DNA from: Acidobacteriota bacterium
GTDB taxonomy: Bacteria > Acidobacteriota > Terriglobia > UBA7540
Length of the DNA stretch: 35,486 bases
Assembly: GCA_003165315.1 (NCBI GenBank)
Contig: PLSX01000207.1
Span: 1-35,486 of the forward strand
Direction of reading: 5' to 3'
The position numbers and the translations under genes are program-made. Shown in pieces: positions 15,701-23,206 of the stretch; within the stretch, counting starts at the first letter, position 1; each line of letters begins with the position of its first letter. The notes beneath the pieces are model-generated. The model had not been told where the DNA came from, did no database searches, and was given only the letters and a program-made list of their open reading frames with translations.

Positions 15701-17173
15701 ATTGACGGGATCCTGGTTGTTGACCTGGCAGGTCAAGTCCTGCTGGCCAACCGGCAATTTGCCAGAATGTGGGGCTTCCCTGAAGAAACTATTCGTACCA
15801 AAGACGACGGGGAATTGATCGAGCACGTACGAGGGCAAGTCATGGCTCCGGAACCCTTCATGGAAAGAGTTCGCGATCTTTATTCCCATCCAACTGAAGA
15901 ATCGCGGGATGAAATTGAACTCAAAAATGGGCGGGTTTTTGACCGTTACTCTTCTCCCCTGCGGGCCTCGACGGGGAAGCTCTACGGCAGAATCTGGTAC
16001 TTCCGCGACATCACGGAGCGGCGCGAGGTCGAAAGGATGAAAGGCGAATTGGTTTCAGTGGTAAGCCACGAGCTGCGCACCCCACTCACCTCGATTCGAG
16101 GAGCACTGGGGTTGCTGGCGGGCGGTCTGCTGCGTTCCCAACCAGAAAAAGGTGAGCGGATGCTGGAGATCGCAGTGTCGAATACCGACCGGCTGGTGCG
16201 TCTGATCAACGACATCCTGGATCTTGAGCGTATGGAATCCGGCAAGATGAACATGGAGAAGCAGACCTGCAACGCTGCGAAGCTCATGAATCAGGCAGTG
16301 GAGAATGTGCGCGAATTGGCGGAAAGAGCAGGCGTCACCTTGTCCCTATCACCGCACTCTGCCCGCCTCTGTGTCGATCCGGACCGGATCATCCAGGCTT
16401 TCATCAATCTGCTTGGCAATGCCATAAAATTCTCACCTCGAGGCCGGACGATTTGGTTTAGTGCGACGCCCCAGGCGGATTTTCTCCTGTTTCAAGTAAA
16501 GGACGAGGGAAGGGGAATTCCCAAAGATAAGCAGGAGAGTATCTTTGAACGCTTTCAACAGGTTGACGCTTCCGATCGAAGAGAAAAGGGTGGGACGGGC
16601 TTGGGATTGCCAATCACTCGCAGCATTGTGCAGCAGCATGGTGGGCGGATTTGGGTGGAAAGCTCGATGGGGCAGGGGAGCACCTTCTTCTTTACGCTTC
16701 CCTTGGTGCCGGAAGAAATCCATATCGACGAAAGTTCTGGCGCCAAATCTGGTTTGGGCAAACCGGGCGAAGGGCCGCGCGTTTTAGTGGTTGAGGATGA
16801 TGACGATTTGGCGCGGGTGCTCACCACGGTTTTTGAACGCCATGGCGCGGTGGTAGTCCACGCCCGGACCGGGCCGGAAGCCGTTCACATCTGTCCGCAT
16901 TTGATTCCCGATTTGCTTGTGCTCGACATGATGTTGCCTGAACTTGACGGCTTTGGCGTGGTGGAACAGCTTCGCCAACACGAGCAATTGCGACACCTGC
17001 CCGTGGCAGTCTATTCCGTAAAAGAATTGGACGATTCTGAGAGAGCACGGTTGCGGCTGGGGGAGTCCATTTTCATGACCAAAAGCCGCCTCACGCCGCA
17101 AGAGTTTGAGGAACGTGCGATTGGCCTGCTGAACTGGGCGACTTCCGGGTGCAGAGAGGGGCAACGGCAATGA
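12743..17173 (+). CDS. Multi-PAS/GAF hybrid sensor histidine kinase
   Basis: A 1476-residue cytoplasmic hybrid kinase without transmembrane segments. By eye the order is: PAS (24-139), PAS (146-266), PAS (274-396), GAF (404-558), PAS/PAC (567-684), GAF_2-type (690-840), PAS (849-968), PAS (974-1097), HisKA (1098-1165), HATPase (1208-1322) and REC (1346-1465). The phosphorylated His is H1109 in SHELRTPLTS. The N box is INLLGNAIKF, and the nucleotide loops are DEGRGIP and GGTGLGLPI. The receiver has the acidic EDDDD, phosphoacceptor D1395 in LDMMLPELDG, and K1447. PAS joints carry the usual DITERK-type linkers. Eight sensory modules suggest several integrated cytoplasmic signals. A GGGGGGA site precedes the ATG. 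The stop overlaps the next gene as ATGA, so the two are translationally coupled. Confidence 0.95.
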   Translation: MILLSNRSTFYWRGVLTRALKQDAGKSFAILESAPDAVYLIDPSTHCILRRNGKAAELDGYSDGEITHMTTDDLHSPEGHTVLQEGLPAGADGFLHLSILKRKDGQFVRVEENQTLVKTGGEKFILSIVRDLSERKQVKEALMEERHLLHTLMDNLPDMVYFKDRESRFARINLSLAKAFGLSHPSEAVGKTDFDFYAAEHAELAYRDEQEIIKTGQPIVDKEEKETWPDGSVTWVSTTKMALRDAHGSIIGTFGVSRNITQRKRAEEALREGEEKYRSLLSNIPDVPWTVDDNFRFAFVSRNIEKLSGYSPEEIYENGSQIYLNSLHPEDVQKVREGFRALLGQGQPFDVECRVRRKDGEWIWVHDRAFATYEKDGIRYADGLISDITERKRAETEMAERHRLATLVAEVGGVLTQAEGLEQGLQQCTEILVRNVGAAIARIWTVNQEENVLELKASTGTNSNENGKNARIPVGKSHIGSIAENGLPDMFNSVQEESWEGDAEWARCEGMVGFAGYPLKIEERVLGVVVAFGRQPLTETTLQGLSFVADNIAQFIKRKLAEQETRLQTAALESDANSIVIVSREARILWVNPAFTRLTGFSASEVIGKNPRLLKSGFHDNNFYKKLWKTIISGEVWQGELVNRRKDGALYTEEMTITPVRDAQGMISHFVAIKMDITARKRVEAQLVHQSRIAEIFLSVPDDEIYDEIIRLVRDIMHSPLGLFGFIDEEGALEVPSMTREVWQMCQMPQKMSRFPRETWGQSSWGRALMEKKTVYSNEPSTSIPHGHINIRRHISIPILYRREALGLIVVANKETDYSEDDVRALEDIASYVAPILSARMHRARAEATRDFLASIVESSGDAILGVRFDGVIRSCNAGAEKLYGYKSSEVLGQPGLPLIPPERRKEVEEFIERVKQGEVIEPHESVRVAKGGGRIDVSVALSPLRSANGEVVGVSVVARDITAHKRAEQDLLFKTALLEAQSETTIDGILVVDLAGQVLLANRQFARMWGFPEETIRTKDDGELIEHVRGQVMAPEPFMERVRDLYSHPTEESRDEIELKNGRVFDRYSSPLRASTGKLYGRIWYFRDITERREVERMKGELVSVVSHELRTPLTSIRGALGLLAGGLLRSQPEKGERMLEIAVSNTDRLVRLINDILDLERMESGKMNMEKQTCNAAKLMNQAVENVRELAERAGVTLSLSPHSARLCVDPDRIIQAFINLLGNAIKFSPRGRTIWFSATPQADFLLFQVKDEGRGIPKDKQESIFERFQQVDASDRREKGGTGLGLPITRSIVQQHGGRIWVESSMGQGSTFFFTLPLVPEEIHIDESSGAKSGLGKPGEGPRVLVVEDDDDLARVLTTVFERHGAVVVHARTGPEAVHICPHLIPDLLVLDMMLPELDGFGVVEQLRQHEQLRHLPVAVYSVKELDDSERARLRLGESIFMTKSRLTPQEFEERAIGLLNWATSGCREGQRQ

Positions 17174-17550
17174 CAACAAAACGGGTTCTGATTGTGGATG
17201 ATGAGGACGATATCCGGGAGGTCGCACAGATCAGCCTGGAGATGGTGGCTGGCTGGGAAGTGTTGGCGGCCAGTTCCGGAGCTGTGGGTCTCGAGATCGC
17301 GAATACGAATCAACCCGATGCCATCCTGCTGGACGTCATGATGCCTGGCATGGATGGGCCCACGACTTTCCAGAACCTTCAAGCCGATCCCGCAATTCGG
17401 CATATTCCTGTCATCCTCATGACGGCCAAATTGCAGCCGTCCGATCAGAGGCGGTTTGCCGAATTAGGGGTGGCAGGCGTCGTGGCGAAGCCCTTCGATC
17501 CCCTCAAGTTGGCAGGGCAGGTAACAGAGGCCCTGCATTGGAACACGTAG
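17170..17550 (+). CDS. Single-domain response regulator
   Basis: A 126-residue stand-alone receiver (CheY/Spo0F type). All key residues are present: acidic pocket D10-D11-E12, phosphoacceptor D55 in LLDVMMPGMDG, T85 in LMTAK and K107 in AKPFDP. There is no output domain. The ATG at 17170 overlaps the kinase stop codon (ATGA), and a purine-rich GAGAGGGG lies upstream. An in-frame ATG at 17149 would give a longer, unlikely N-terminus inside the kinase gene. Receivers of this kind act as a phosphate shuttle or sink, or dock on a target. It sits between a hybrid kinase and an HPt-containing cyclase, so a phosphorelay role is the simplest reading. The next gene starts 34 bases downstream. Confidence 0.93.
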   Translation: MTTKRVLIVDDEDDIREVAQISLEMVAGWEVLAASSGAVGLEIANTNQPDAILLDVMMPGMDGPTTFQNLQADPAIRHIPVILMTAKLQPSDQRRFAELGVAGVVAKPFDPLKLAGQVTEALHWNT

Positions 17551-17584
17551 CCGATAACAACCGGTTGCCGGGAGGTATCTGACG

Positions 17585-19630
17585 ATGACTTCGATTCTTA
17601 CTGCAGGCGTTTCGCCAGAATTGGTGTCGTACCTTGAACACCGTCTTGAGGGTATAGAAATCAAGGCCGTCCAGCACGGCCGCGAAGCCCTGGCGGCCTT
17701 GGCGCAGGGTGGTTGGCAATTGTTGGTGATCGACCACTACCTGACGGATCCGCCCGCTCTTGAGCTTCTCGCCGAAACGCGAAAGCTTCCGGAAGGGTCT
17801 TGTCTCCCCGTCATCTATTGCCTGGAGGAAGGGGCGCCCTCCGAACTGCAAACGATGTTGGTGAGGAAGCTGGGAGTGGAGCAGCTCTGCTTTCATCCCC
17901 TGGATCCGGAGGAGTTGGCACGTCAGGCAGGTGAGCGGCTTCATCGAGCCCTATGTTTCAAGCCCCATGAGCAAGATCCGGGGCAGGATCAGACCTTGGC
18001 GGCGGTGGCCAAACTCTGGCCTCGGTTCAAGAGCACGATTCTTGGGCGAGTTGAGGTGGTCGAACAAGCTTTATCTGCCCTTCTGGAAGGCGACCTCAGG
18101 GATGAACTCCGGGAGAAAGCGGAGCGGGAGGCCCACAAATTGGCCGGGTCCGTGGGATCGTTTGGCTTCAATGAGGCTTCGCGATTGGCACATGAGATTG
18201 AACGGTCCATTCACGCCGGGTCAACCCTGGAACCGGAGCAGGCACTATACCTTTCAGAAACTGCTGCGGCTCTTCGCCGGGAGTTGGAGAGTCGCCCGGC
18301 CAAGCAGTCAACCGAGCAGCGCTTGCCCACGAGCGATAGCCGCCCGTTTCTTTTGGTTGTGGATGGTGACGAAGGACTGGCACGACAGCTGGTGGAAGAG
18401 GCCGCGAGCAGGGAGCTTCGGGCGGAAGCAGTAAGCGAATTGTCCACGGCCCGGGAGGTGCTGGGACGCTGCCGGCCTGATGTGGTGCTGCTGGACTTGT
18501 CGCTGCCGCAAGACGTGGGGGACAGTTTGCATCTTCTGGAAGAGCTGGCAGTCCGGGATCCTGCCGTTCCCACCCTTGTTTTTACCGAGTGCAATAGTCT
18601 GATCGACCGCGTTGAAGTGGCTGAGCGCGGGGGCAGAGGCTTCCTGCAGAAACCGCTTCCGCCTTCCGAGGTCCTGGATGCCGTGATGCAACTGCTGGAC
18701 CGGGAGAGCGCCCTGGAGTCCAAGGTAATGGTGGTGGACGATGATCCCCTGGTGTTGGCCACTCTCAAGGCGTTGCTGGAACCCAAACGAATCCACGTGA
18801 CCACCTTGGATGAACCGCTTCGATTCTGGGAGACATTTGAACGGACGTCGCCAAATCTGCTGATTCTGGATGTGGACATGCCCCATTTGAACGGCATTGA
18901 GCTTTGCAAGGTGGTGCGCAACGATCCGCGATGGTTTGGTATCCCCATCCTATTCCTTACCATGCGCAGGGATGCAGAGACCGTGCGACGAGTGTTTGCG
19001 GCCGGCGCGGAAGATTTTGTCAACAAGCCGGTGGTGGGGCCCGAACTGCTGACCCGCATCAACAATCGCCTGGAGCATGCCCGCCTGTATCGCACGTTCG
19101 TGGAGACAGACCCTCTCACGGGTGTGGCCAACCGGCGAAAATCCCATACCATGATGAACCAATTGATTCGCCTGGCCGCCCGAATGCATCGGCCTTTTTC
19201 CTTTGCCATGCTCGATCTCGACAAGTTCAAGCAGATCAACGATACGCACGGCCACCCCGTGGGCGACCAGGTGCTTCGCAAGCTCGGAAACGTTCTGTTA
19301 AGGACATTTCGCGGTGAATATGTGGTGGCACGTTGGGGTGGCGAGGAGTTCTCGGTTGGCATGTTTGGCGTGGGGCAGCAGGACGCCGCGCGGCGAATGG
19401 AAGGAATGCTGGACGCATTCCGCAAGGAAGAGTTTACGACTCCTGGCGGGGTGGTGTTTCATGTGACATTCAGCGCCGGAGTGGCCCAGTATCCTGGAGA
19501 CGGAGTTGAATTACAATCACTCTACCGGGCGGCTGACAAGGCACTTTATCAAGCGAAGAAAGCCGGGCGTAACCGGGTTCAGCTAACTGAAAAAAGCTCT
19601 CAAGATATTCCAGTTCATGAATACGCATGA
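17585..19630 (+). CDS. REC-HPt-REC-REC-GGDEF diguanylate cyclase
   Basis: A 681-residue output protein that should make cyclic di-GMP from two GTP. The domains read as: a degenerate receiver (1-120; D50 present, no acidic pocket, His instead of Lys in CFHPLDP); a histidine phosphotransfer domain (about 135-240) with H184 in AHKLAGS; a receiver (253-370; D304, K356 in LQKP); a receiver (379-500; DDD 385-387, D429, K481 in NKP); and GGDEF (505-667). The active-site loop is GGEEF at 585-589. The inhibitory I-site that should read RxxD five residues before it reads R-G-E-Y, so product inhibition is probably lost. The HPt can take phosphate from the upstream hybrid kinase receiver. GGAGGTATCTGACG precedes the ATG. 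Confidence 0.93.
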   Translation: MTSILTAGVSPELVSYLEHRLEGIEIKAVQHGREALAALAQGGWQLLVIDHYLTDPPALELLAETRKLPEGSCLPVIYCLEEGAPSELQTMLVRKLGVEQLCFHPLDPEELARQAGERLHRALCFKPHEQDPGQDQTLAAVAKLWPRFKSTILGRVEVVEQALSALLEGDLRDELREKAEREAHKLAGSVGSFGFNEASRLAHEIERSIHAGSTLEPEQALYLSETAAALRRELESRPAKQSTEQRLPTSDSRPFLLVVDGDEGLARQLVEEAASRELRAEAVSELSTAREVLGRCRPDVVLLDLSLPQDVGDSLHLLEELAVRDPAVPTLVFTECNSLIDRVEVAERGGRGFLQKPLPPSEVLDAVMQLLDRESALESKVMVVDDDPLVLATLKALLEPKRIHVTTLDEPLRFWETFERTSPNLLILDVDMPHLNGIELCKVVRNDPRWFGIPILFLTMRRDAETVRRVFAAGAEDFVNKPVVGPELLTRINNRLEHARLYRTFVETDPLTGVANRRKSHTMMNQLIRLAARMHRPFSFAMLDLDKFKQINDTHGHPVGDQVLRKLGNVLLRTFRGEYVVARWGGEEFSVGMFGVGQQDAARRMEGMLDAFRKEEFTTPGGVVFHVTFSAGVAQYPGDGVELQSLYRAADKALYQAKKAGRNRVQLTEKSSQDIPVHEYA

Positions 19631-19821
19631 CGGTGCTCCCATGAAGGGAAGGAAGGGCGGCCCTGGGAATAAGCGAGGCTGCTGATCAATCAGTGTGTTC
19701 TTGTTTAAGCTCGCGGCCGGTCCGGCGATCTTTCAAGAGGGCAGGAGGAAGTCGAAGGACACCAGCAAGCTAAGATGGAGTCTAATAGATCGGTTCCAAT
19801 GCCCCAACGGCGCAGGAGAAC

Positions 19822-20880
19822 TTATGCGCGGGTTTCCTTGCTGAATTGCCTCGCGACTGAAACCGCTGCCATCAAGTCGGGGGCGAAGGCGTCGGCGCCC
19901 GCTTCCTTCCATAAGTCATTGGTGGCTTTGAACGCTGCGCCTCCCACCATGATACTGACACCTGGGCAGCTATTGCGCACGGTTTGGATCAAATCCACCG
20001 CCTTGGGGAGGTTAAAGAGAATCGAGGTCGAGATACCCAGCAAGCATGCCTTTTCTTGCCTCAATGCCTCCAGAATACCCCAATGAGGCATATTGCTCCC
20101 CAGGAAGCTGACCTGCCAGCCGTCTGATTCCAAGGAGTCGGCAACCATCAGCGCACCAATCTGGTGCAACTCACCCTGAACACCCGCCACCACTGCTGTC
20201 CCACGATCGATGGTCTCCTCCCGGATCAACAATGGGAACAACTGCGCCATAACAAATTGTGCCAATGCTGTTGCCAGGTGTTCTCGCGCCACGGTGATCT
20301 GATTGGTCTCCCACAACCTGCCAATTTCATACATGGCTGGCTGCATCAGTTTGAAATAAACATCTTTTACAGTTTGTCCTTCATTCAAATGTGCTCGGGC
20401 AATATTAAGAGCGCCATTCCGGTTTCCGGTCAGCAAAGCCTGAGCGAAGATGGCCACCGCTGATTCCGGGGATTCGGAGGGGGGCAAGGGTCGTTCACAT
20501 GCACTGACCGCGGCTAACACAATAGGTGAAAGAAATTCCCGGTCATCCTTTTCCAAAATGTTGGCAGCAGCTTCGCCGAGCTGGCGAAGGTTTTCTGCCA
20601 GATATGCAGGGGCAATTCCCCGCGCCTCGAGCATTCTTCTTGCCCACGTTGCGTAATCGGCAAAGGCAGGAATATTGCCTGCCGCCACCGCAGCGGTCAG
20701 GAAATCAAGGTGAAAACAAGCGTCTTCAAAACCTCGCCGAATGCCGCGTTCGCCATACCGCTCCTTCCAATCAGGATGGCGCAGGAAGAATTCATCATTG
20801 ACTTCCCTGGCAATCCTCTCCTTGCCCGATTGAATGCGATTGGCAATGCCACTGCGCTTTTGCAAGAGTCCGGTTGTCAT
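19822..20880 (-). CDS. CarH-like helical plus cobalamin-binding protein without MerR domain
   Basis: A 352-residue soluble protein. Residues 1-135 form an all-helical domain I do not recognise. About 140-223 is the helical cap (B12-binding_2-like) and 227-348 the Rossmann-like cobalamin-binding domain. The binding signature is complete: E237-L-H239-QI-G242, then 41 residues, S284-T-S286, then 26 residues, G313-G314. H239 would be the lower axial ligand. The cap contains W190 followed by exactly nine residues and E200-H201. This is the W-x9-EH motif that, in CarH/LitR photoreceptors, packs the adenosyl group of coenzyme B12. No MerR-type helix-turn-helix is present, so output must run through another protein. 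The start is the ATG at 20880, overlapping the upstream stop as ATGA. The longer frame to 21051 lies inside that gene. Confidence 0.88.
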   Translation of the reverse strand: MTTGLLQKRSGIANRIQSGKERIAREVNDEFFLRHPDWKERYGERGIRRGFEDACFHLDFLTAAVAAGNIPAFADYATWARRMLEARGIAPAYLAENLRQLGEAAANILEKDDREFLSPIVLAAVSACERPLPPSESPESAVAIFAQALLTGNRNGALNIARAHLNEGQTVKDVYFKLMQPAMYEIGRLWETNQITVAREHLATALAQFVMAQLFPLLIREETIDRGTAVVAGVQGELHQIGALMVADSLESDGWQVSFLGSNMPHWGILEALRQEKACLLGISTSILFNLPKAVDLIQTVRNSCPGVSIMVGGAAFKATNDLWKEAGADAFAPDLMAAVSVARQFSKETRA

Positions 20881-21830
20881 TTGTGTTCCGACAATTCCTT
20901 TTCCAGGCAGTCCGGGCAGTATCCATGGCTTAAGAAGTTCGAGTTTTTCATCAGAAAGTCGTTCAGGCTTTCCCATGACGTGCCGGAGGATTTTACCTTG
21001 TGGCAACGCAAACAGATGGGCAAGACTTTGAGGGTCTTCCGAACAAACCAATATGACCTGTCGCGTTCTTCAAGGGCTTGAGCCAAATCATCCCGGGTCT
21101 TCCTGAGTTCGCGATTTTTCTGCTGGTTGTCGCGAGACAGCCGCACGAATTCGTTATTCAGACCAATCAGTTCTCGGCTCAAGATGCTTTCTTCTTCCGG
21201 ATCGCGCTCCGCGATGAGGTATGAGCCCTCCTCATTAAAGAACAACCTTGCTCGCACGCTGAATGGCGAGTGGCTGGATCCTGAGAAGTTGAGGATGAAA
21301 TCCTCGCCGCTTTGGCCGGATGCAAGGCGATGGGCAAACGATACTGCATCAAGCTCAACCATAAACTCGTTGATTTTCCTGCCAATGAGGTCTTCGCGGG
21401 GGATGGCCATTGCATCACCGAATGCAGGAGAACAAGTTTTGATGATGCCGTCCTGATCCAGTCGGAGATGGATGATATTGCTGCTGGCGGCAAGGAAGCT
21501 ATCGAGAAACGCCCCCAGGGCGCCGCTCTCCCGCGGAATCTCATCGTAAAGGATCTCAACTTTAGTGTAGGAAGGGTCAAGCTTGAGGTCTTTCGGAATA
21601 AGGGCGTGGGACTCTCGATGGGCGGCGCTCGAATGCCACGCCCGGTAACAAGGCAGGCTATCCCATTTTGTATAGAGATAGAAGATGTTTGAGTCGGAGG
21701 AGTCCTGAAGAATCTCGAGTCCTCGGAAGCCAGCCGCTTTCTCCACAAGGTGAGGACGTTCGTGGAATGCCTGCTCGACCTCGGCCGTTTTCTGGTCGGC
21801 AACCCTGAACCGGGAGATTACGGTGATCAT
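20877..21830 (-). CDS. ABM-PAS-coiled-coil-zinc motif signalling protein
   Basis: A 317-residue soluble protein with an unusual composition. Residues 1-95 match the antibiotic-biosynthesis-monooxygenase (ABM) ferredoxin-like fold (MITVISRFRV..., then FYLYTKWDSLPCYRAWHSS). It lacks the Asn of IsdG-type heme oxygenases. Residues 105-205 look like a PAS domain. About 210-262 is a charged coiled coil (LNNEFVRLSRDNQQKNRELRKT). The C-terminus has paired cysteines C273-LR-C276 and C305-PD-C308 in the context LPICLRCHKVK...LSHGYCPDCLEK. This zinc-type tail is known from the ends of PAS and response-regulator proteins in several phyla. There is no kinase domain. It overlaps the cobalamin-binding gene by ATGA, so the two products are probably made in step and may interact. 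AAAGGG stands upstream of the start. Confidence 0.8.
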   Translation of the reverse strand: MITVISRFRVADQKTAEVEQAFHERPHLVEKAAGFRGLEILQDSSDSNIFYLYTKWDSLPCYRAWHSSAAHRESHALIPKDLKLDPSYTKVEILYDEIPRESGALGAFLDSFLAASSNIIHLRLDQDGIIKTCSPAFGDAMAIPREDLIGRKINEFMVELDAVSFAHRLASGQSGEDFILNFSGSSHSPFSVRARLFFNEEGSYLIAERDPEEESILSRELIGLNNEFVRLSRDNQQKNRELRKTRDDLAQALEERDRSYWFVRKTLKVLPICLRCHKVKSSGTSWESLNDFLMKNSNFLSHGYCPDCLEKELSEHK

Positions 21831-22270
21831 GGGTGTTGCCCTTTCGTCAATCTCCTGCGGGAGGCGGGAATACTGGTTCGTGCCGTGTTACGAATGACGG
21901 ATGCAGGCGAGCCGAAGATTTGGAATATCTATCCTGGGGCCAGTCTGGTTTGTCTTCCAAACTTCACGACCTGTTGGCGGGGGGGGGGCGATTCGTTTCC
22001 TGCTGCGACTTACCACCGGAATCTCTGGAATCGACCTCCGGCCCAGGGGATAACATACCCCCGACCGCTGGTGAAAGCAATGGCTCGCCGGGATTGAGGC
22101 ACGGTTATGACAACAAGGAGTAAAATGTTGTGACGGCGGCTGTTTTGGGACAGGCGGTTGTTCACTTTTTCGCCACCGGCCTTTGAACACTCGCGCGGCG
22201 GGTCAGGTTAGGAAAAGTATTTGATGCTCAAGTCGCGCGGACGTCTGGCGTTGGAACGATTGGATAAAAA
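21831..22270. other. Divergent intergenic region, 440 bases
   Basis: This is the shared upstream region of the ABM-PAS/cobalamin operon (minus) and the sugar kinase gene (plus). It is the place to look for a light- or B12-responsive operator. I see GC-rich stretches (including a run of eight or more G near 21980-21987) and a short imperfect inverted repeat around 21851-21862 (CTCC-TGCG-GGAG). No consensus promoter pair stood out on either strand. Confidence 0.35.
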
Positions 22271-23206
22271 ATGATTGCAACTGTTACCCTGAATCCGGCA
22301 GTGGACAAGAGTGTGACCGTCCGCGGCTTTGAAATCGGCAAGACCAATCGAGTGGAAGTGGACCGCGTGGACGCCGGAGGAAAGGGAATTAACGTGGCAA
22401 AGGTCCTGAAGCGATTGGGCGCCGCCGTCTGCGCGCTCGGACTGGAGGCCGGCAGCAACGGCCGCTTCATCCTCGATGCACTGAATGCGGAGGGTATCCC
22501 CGCCGACTTTACCCATATACCCGGGGAGACACGCGTCAACCTGAAGATTCACGATCCCATACTGGGGACGGAGACGGAGCTGAACGAGCCTGGATTTCGG
22601 GTCGTGGCCGGGCACCTGGAAGAATTGCGCGGAAAAATCGCAGCCCATGCGCCGCACTGCGACCTGATGGTTTTTTCCGGCAGCCTGCCGCTCGACGCTC
22701 CCCCAGAAATCTTTGCGGATCTTATTCGTGTCGCCACGGCGAAAGGTTCCCGGTGCATCCTCGATACTGCCGGCCCGGCGCTTAAACTGGGTCTGGCGGC
22801 CAGGCCATTCCTGATCAAGCCCAATCGGGCGGAGGTGGAAGACCTGCTGAAGAGGAAGTTGGAATCGCGTTGCGATTTGGTGGAAGGCGCGCGGGAATTA
22901 ATCAGGATGGGAAGCGCACAGGTTCTGATCTCACTGGGGTCGGAAGGCGCAGTGGGTGTGGCGGGGGAGGATGCCCTGTTTGCCCGCCCGCCCGCGGTCA
23001 CGGTGCGGAGCAGCGTGGGAGCGGGCGACACCATGGTGGCGGTCATGGCTTACGCCGCCGTCGAGGGATTGGCTTTTCGTCAGGCATTCCAAATGGCCGT
23101 GGCCGCCAGCGCTGCAACCGTTGCCATGGAAGGAACTCGTGTGGCTGATCTCGCCGCCGTGCAGGCGCTGATCCCTCAGGTTAATTTGGAAGATGCGGCC
23201 GGGTAA
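22271..23206 (+). CDS. fruK: PfkB-family sugar-phosphate kinase (1-phosphofructokinase-like)
   Basis: A 311-residue ribokinase-fold kinase of the FruK/LacC/PfkB branch, which phosphorylates fructose-1-phosphate, tagatose-6-phosphate or fructose-6-phosphate with ATP. It starts MIATVTLNPAVDKSV, typical of the branch. It carries the N-terminal GGKGINVAKVLKRLG motif (36-50) and the C-terminal signature SSVGAGDTMVA with catalytic D253. The exact sugar cannot be told from sequence, so the gene symbol is tentative. No PTS or fructose transporter gene lies nearby. The ribosome site is weak (TTGGA). Its 3' end overlaps the convergent membrane methyltransferase gene by 26 bases. Confidence 0.85.
   Translation: MIATVTLNPAVDKSVTVRGFEIGKTNRVEVDRVDAGGKGINVAKVLKRLGAAVCALGLEAGSNGRFILDALNAEGIPADFTHIPGETRVNLKIHDPILGTETELNEPGFRVVAGHLEELRGKIAAHAPHCDLMVFSGSLPLDAPPEIFADLIRVATAKGSRCILDTAGPALKLGLAARPFLIKPNRAEVEDLLKRKLESRCDLVEGARELIRMGSAQVLISLGSEGAVGVAGEDALFARPPAVTVRSSVGAGDTMVAVMAYAAVEGLAFRQAFQMAVAASAATVAMEGTRVADLAAVQALIPQVNLEDAAG

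Noticed and set aside
18211-19425. 404-codon open frame on the minus strand
   Set aside because: Antisense to the receiver and GGDEF domains. The Ser/Arg-rich translation is a codon-bias artefact.
20881-21051. Longer N-terminus for the cobalamin-binding protein
   Set aside because: These codons lie within the conserved zinc-motif end of the upstream gene. The ATGA overlap at 20877-20880 gives a better start.
20877-21830. Heme-degrading (IsdG-type) oxygenase function for the ABM domain
   Set aside because: The catalytic Asn of IsdG-type enzymes is not seen near the N-terminus, so only the fold is claimed.
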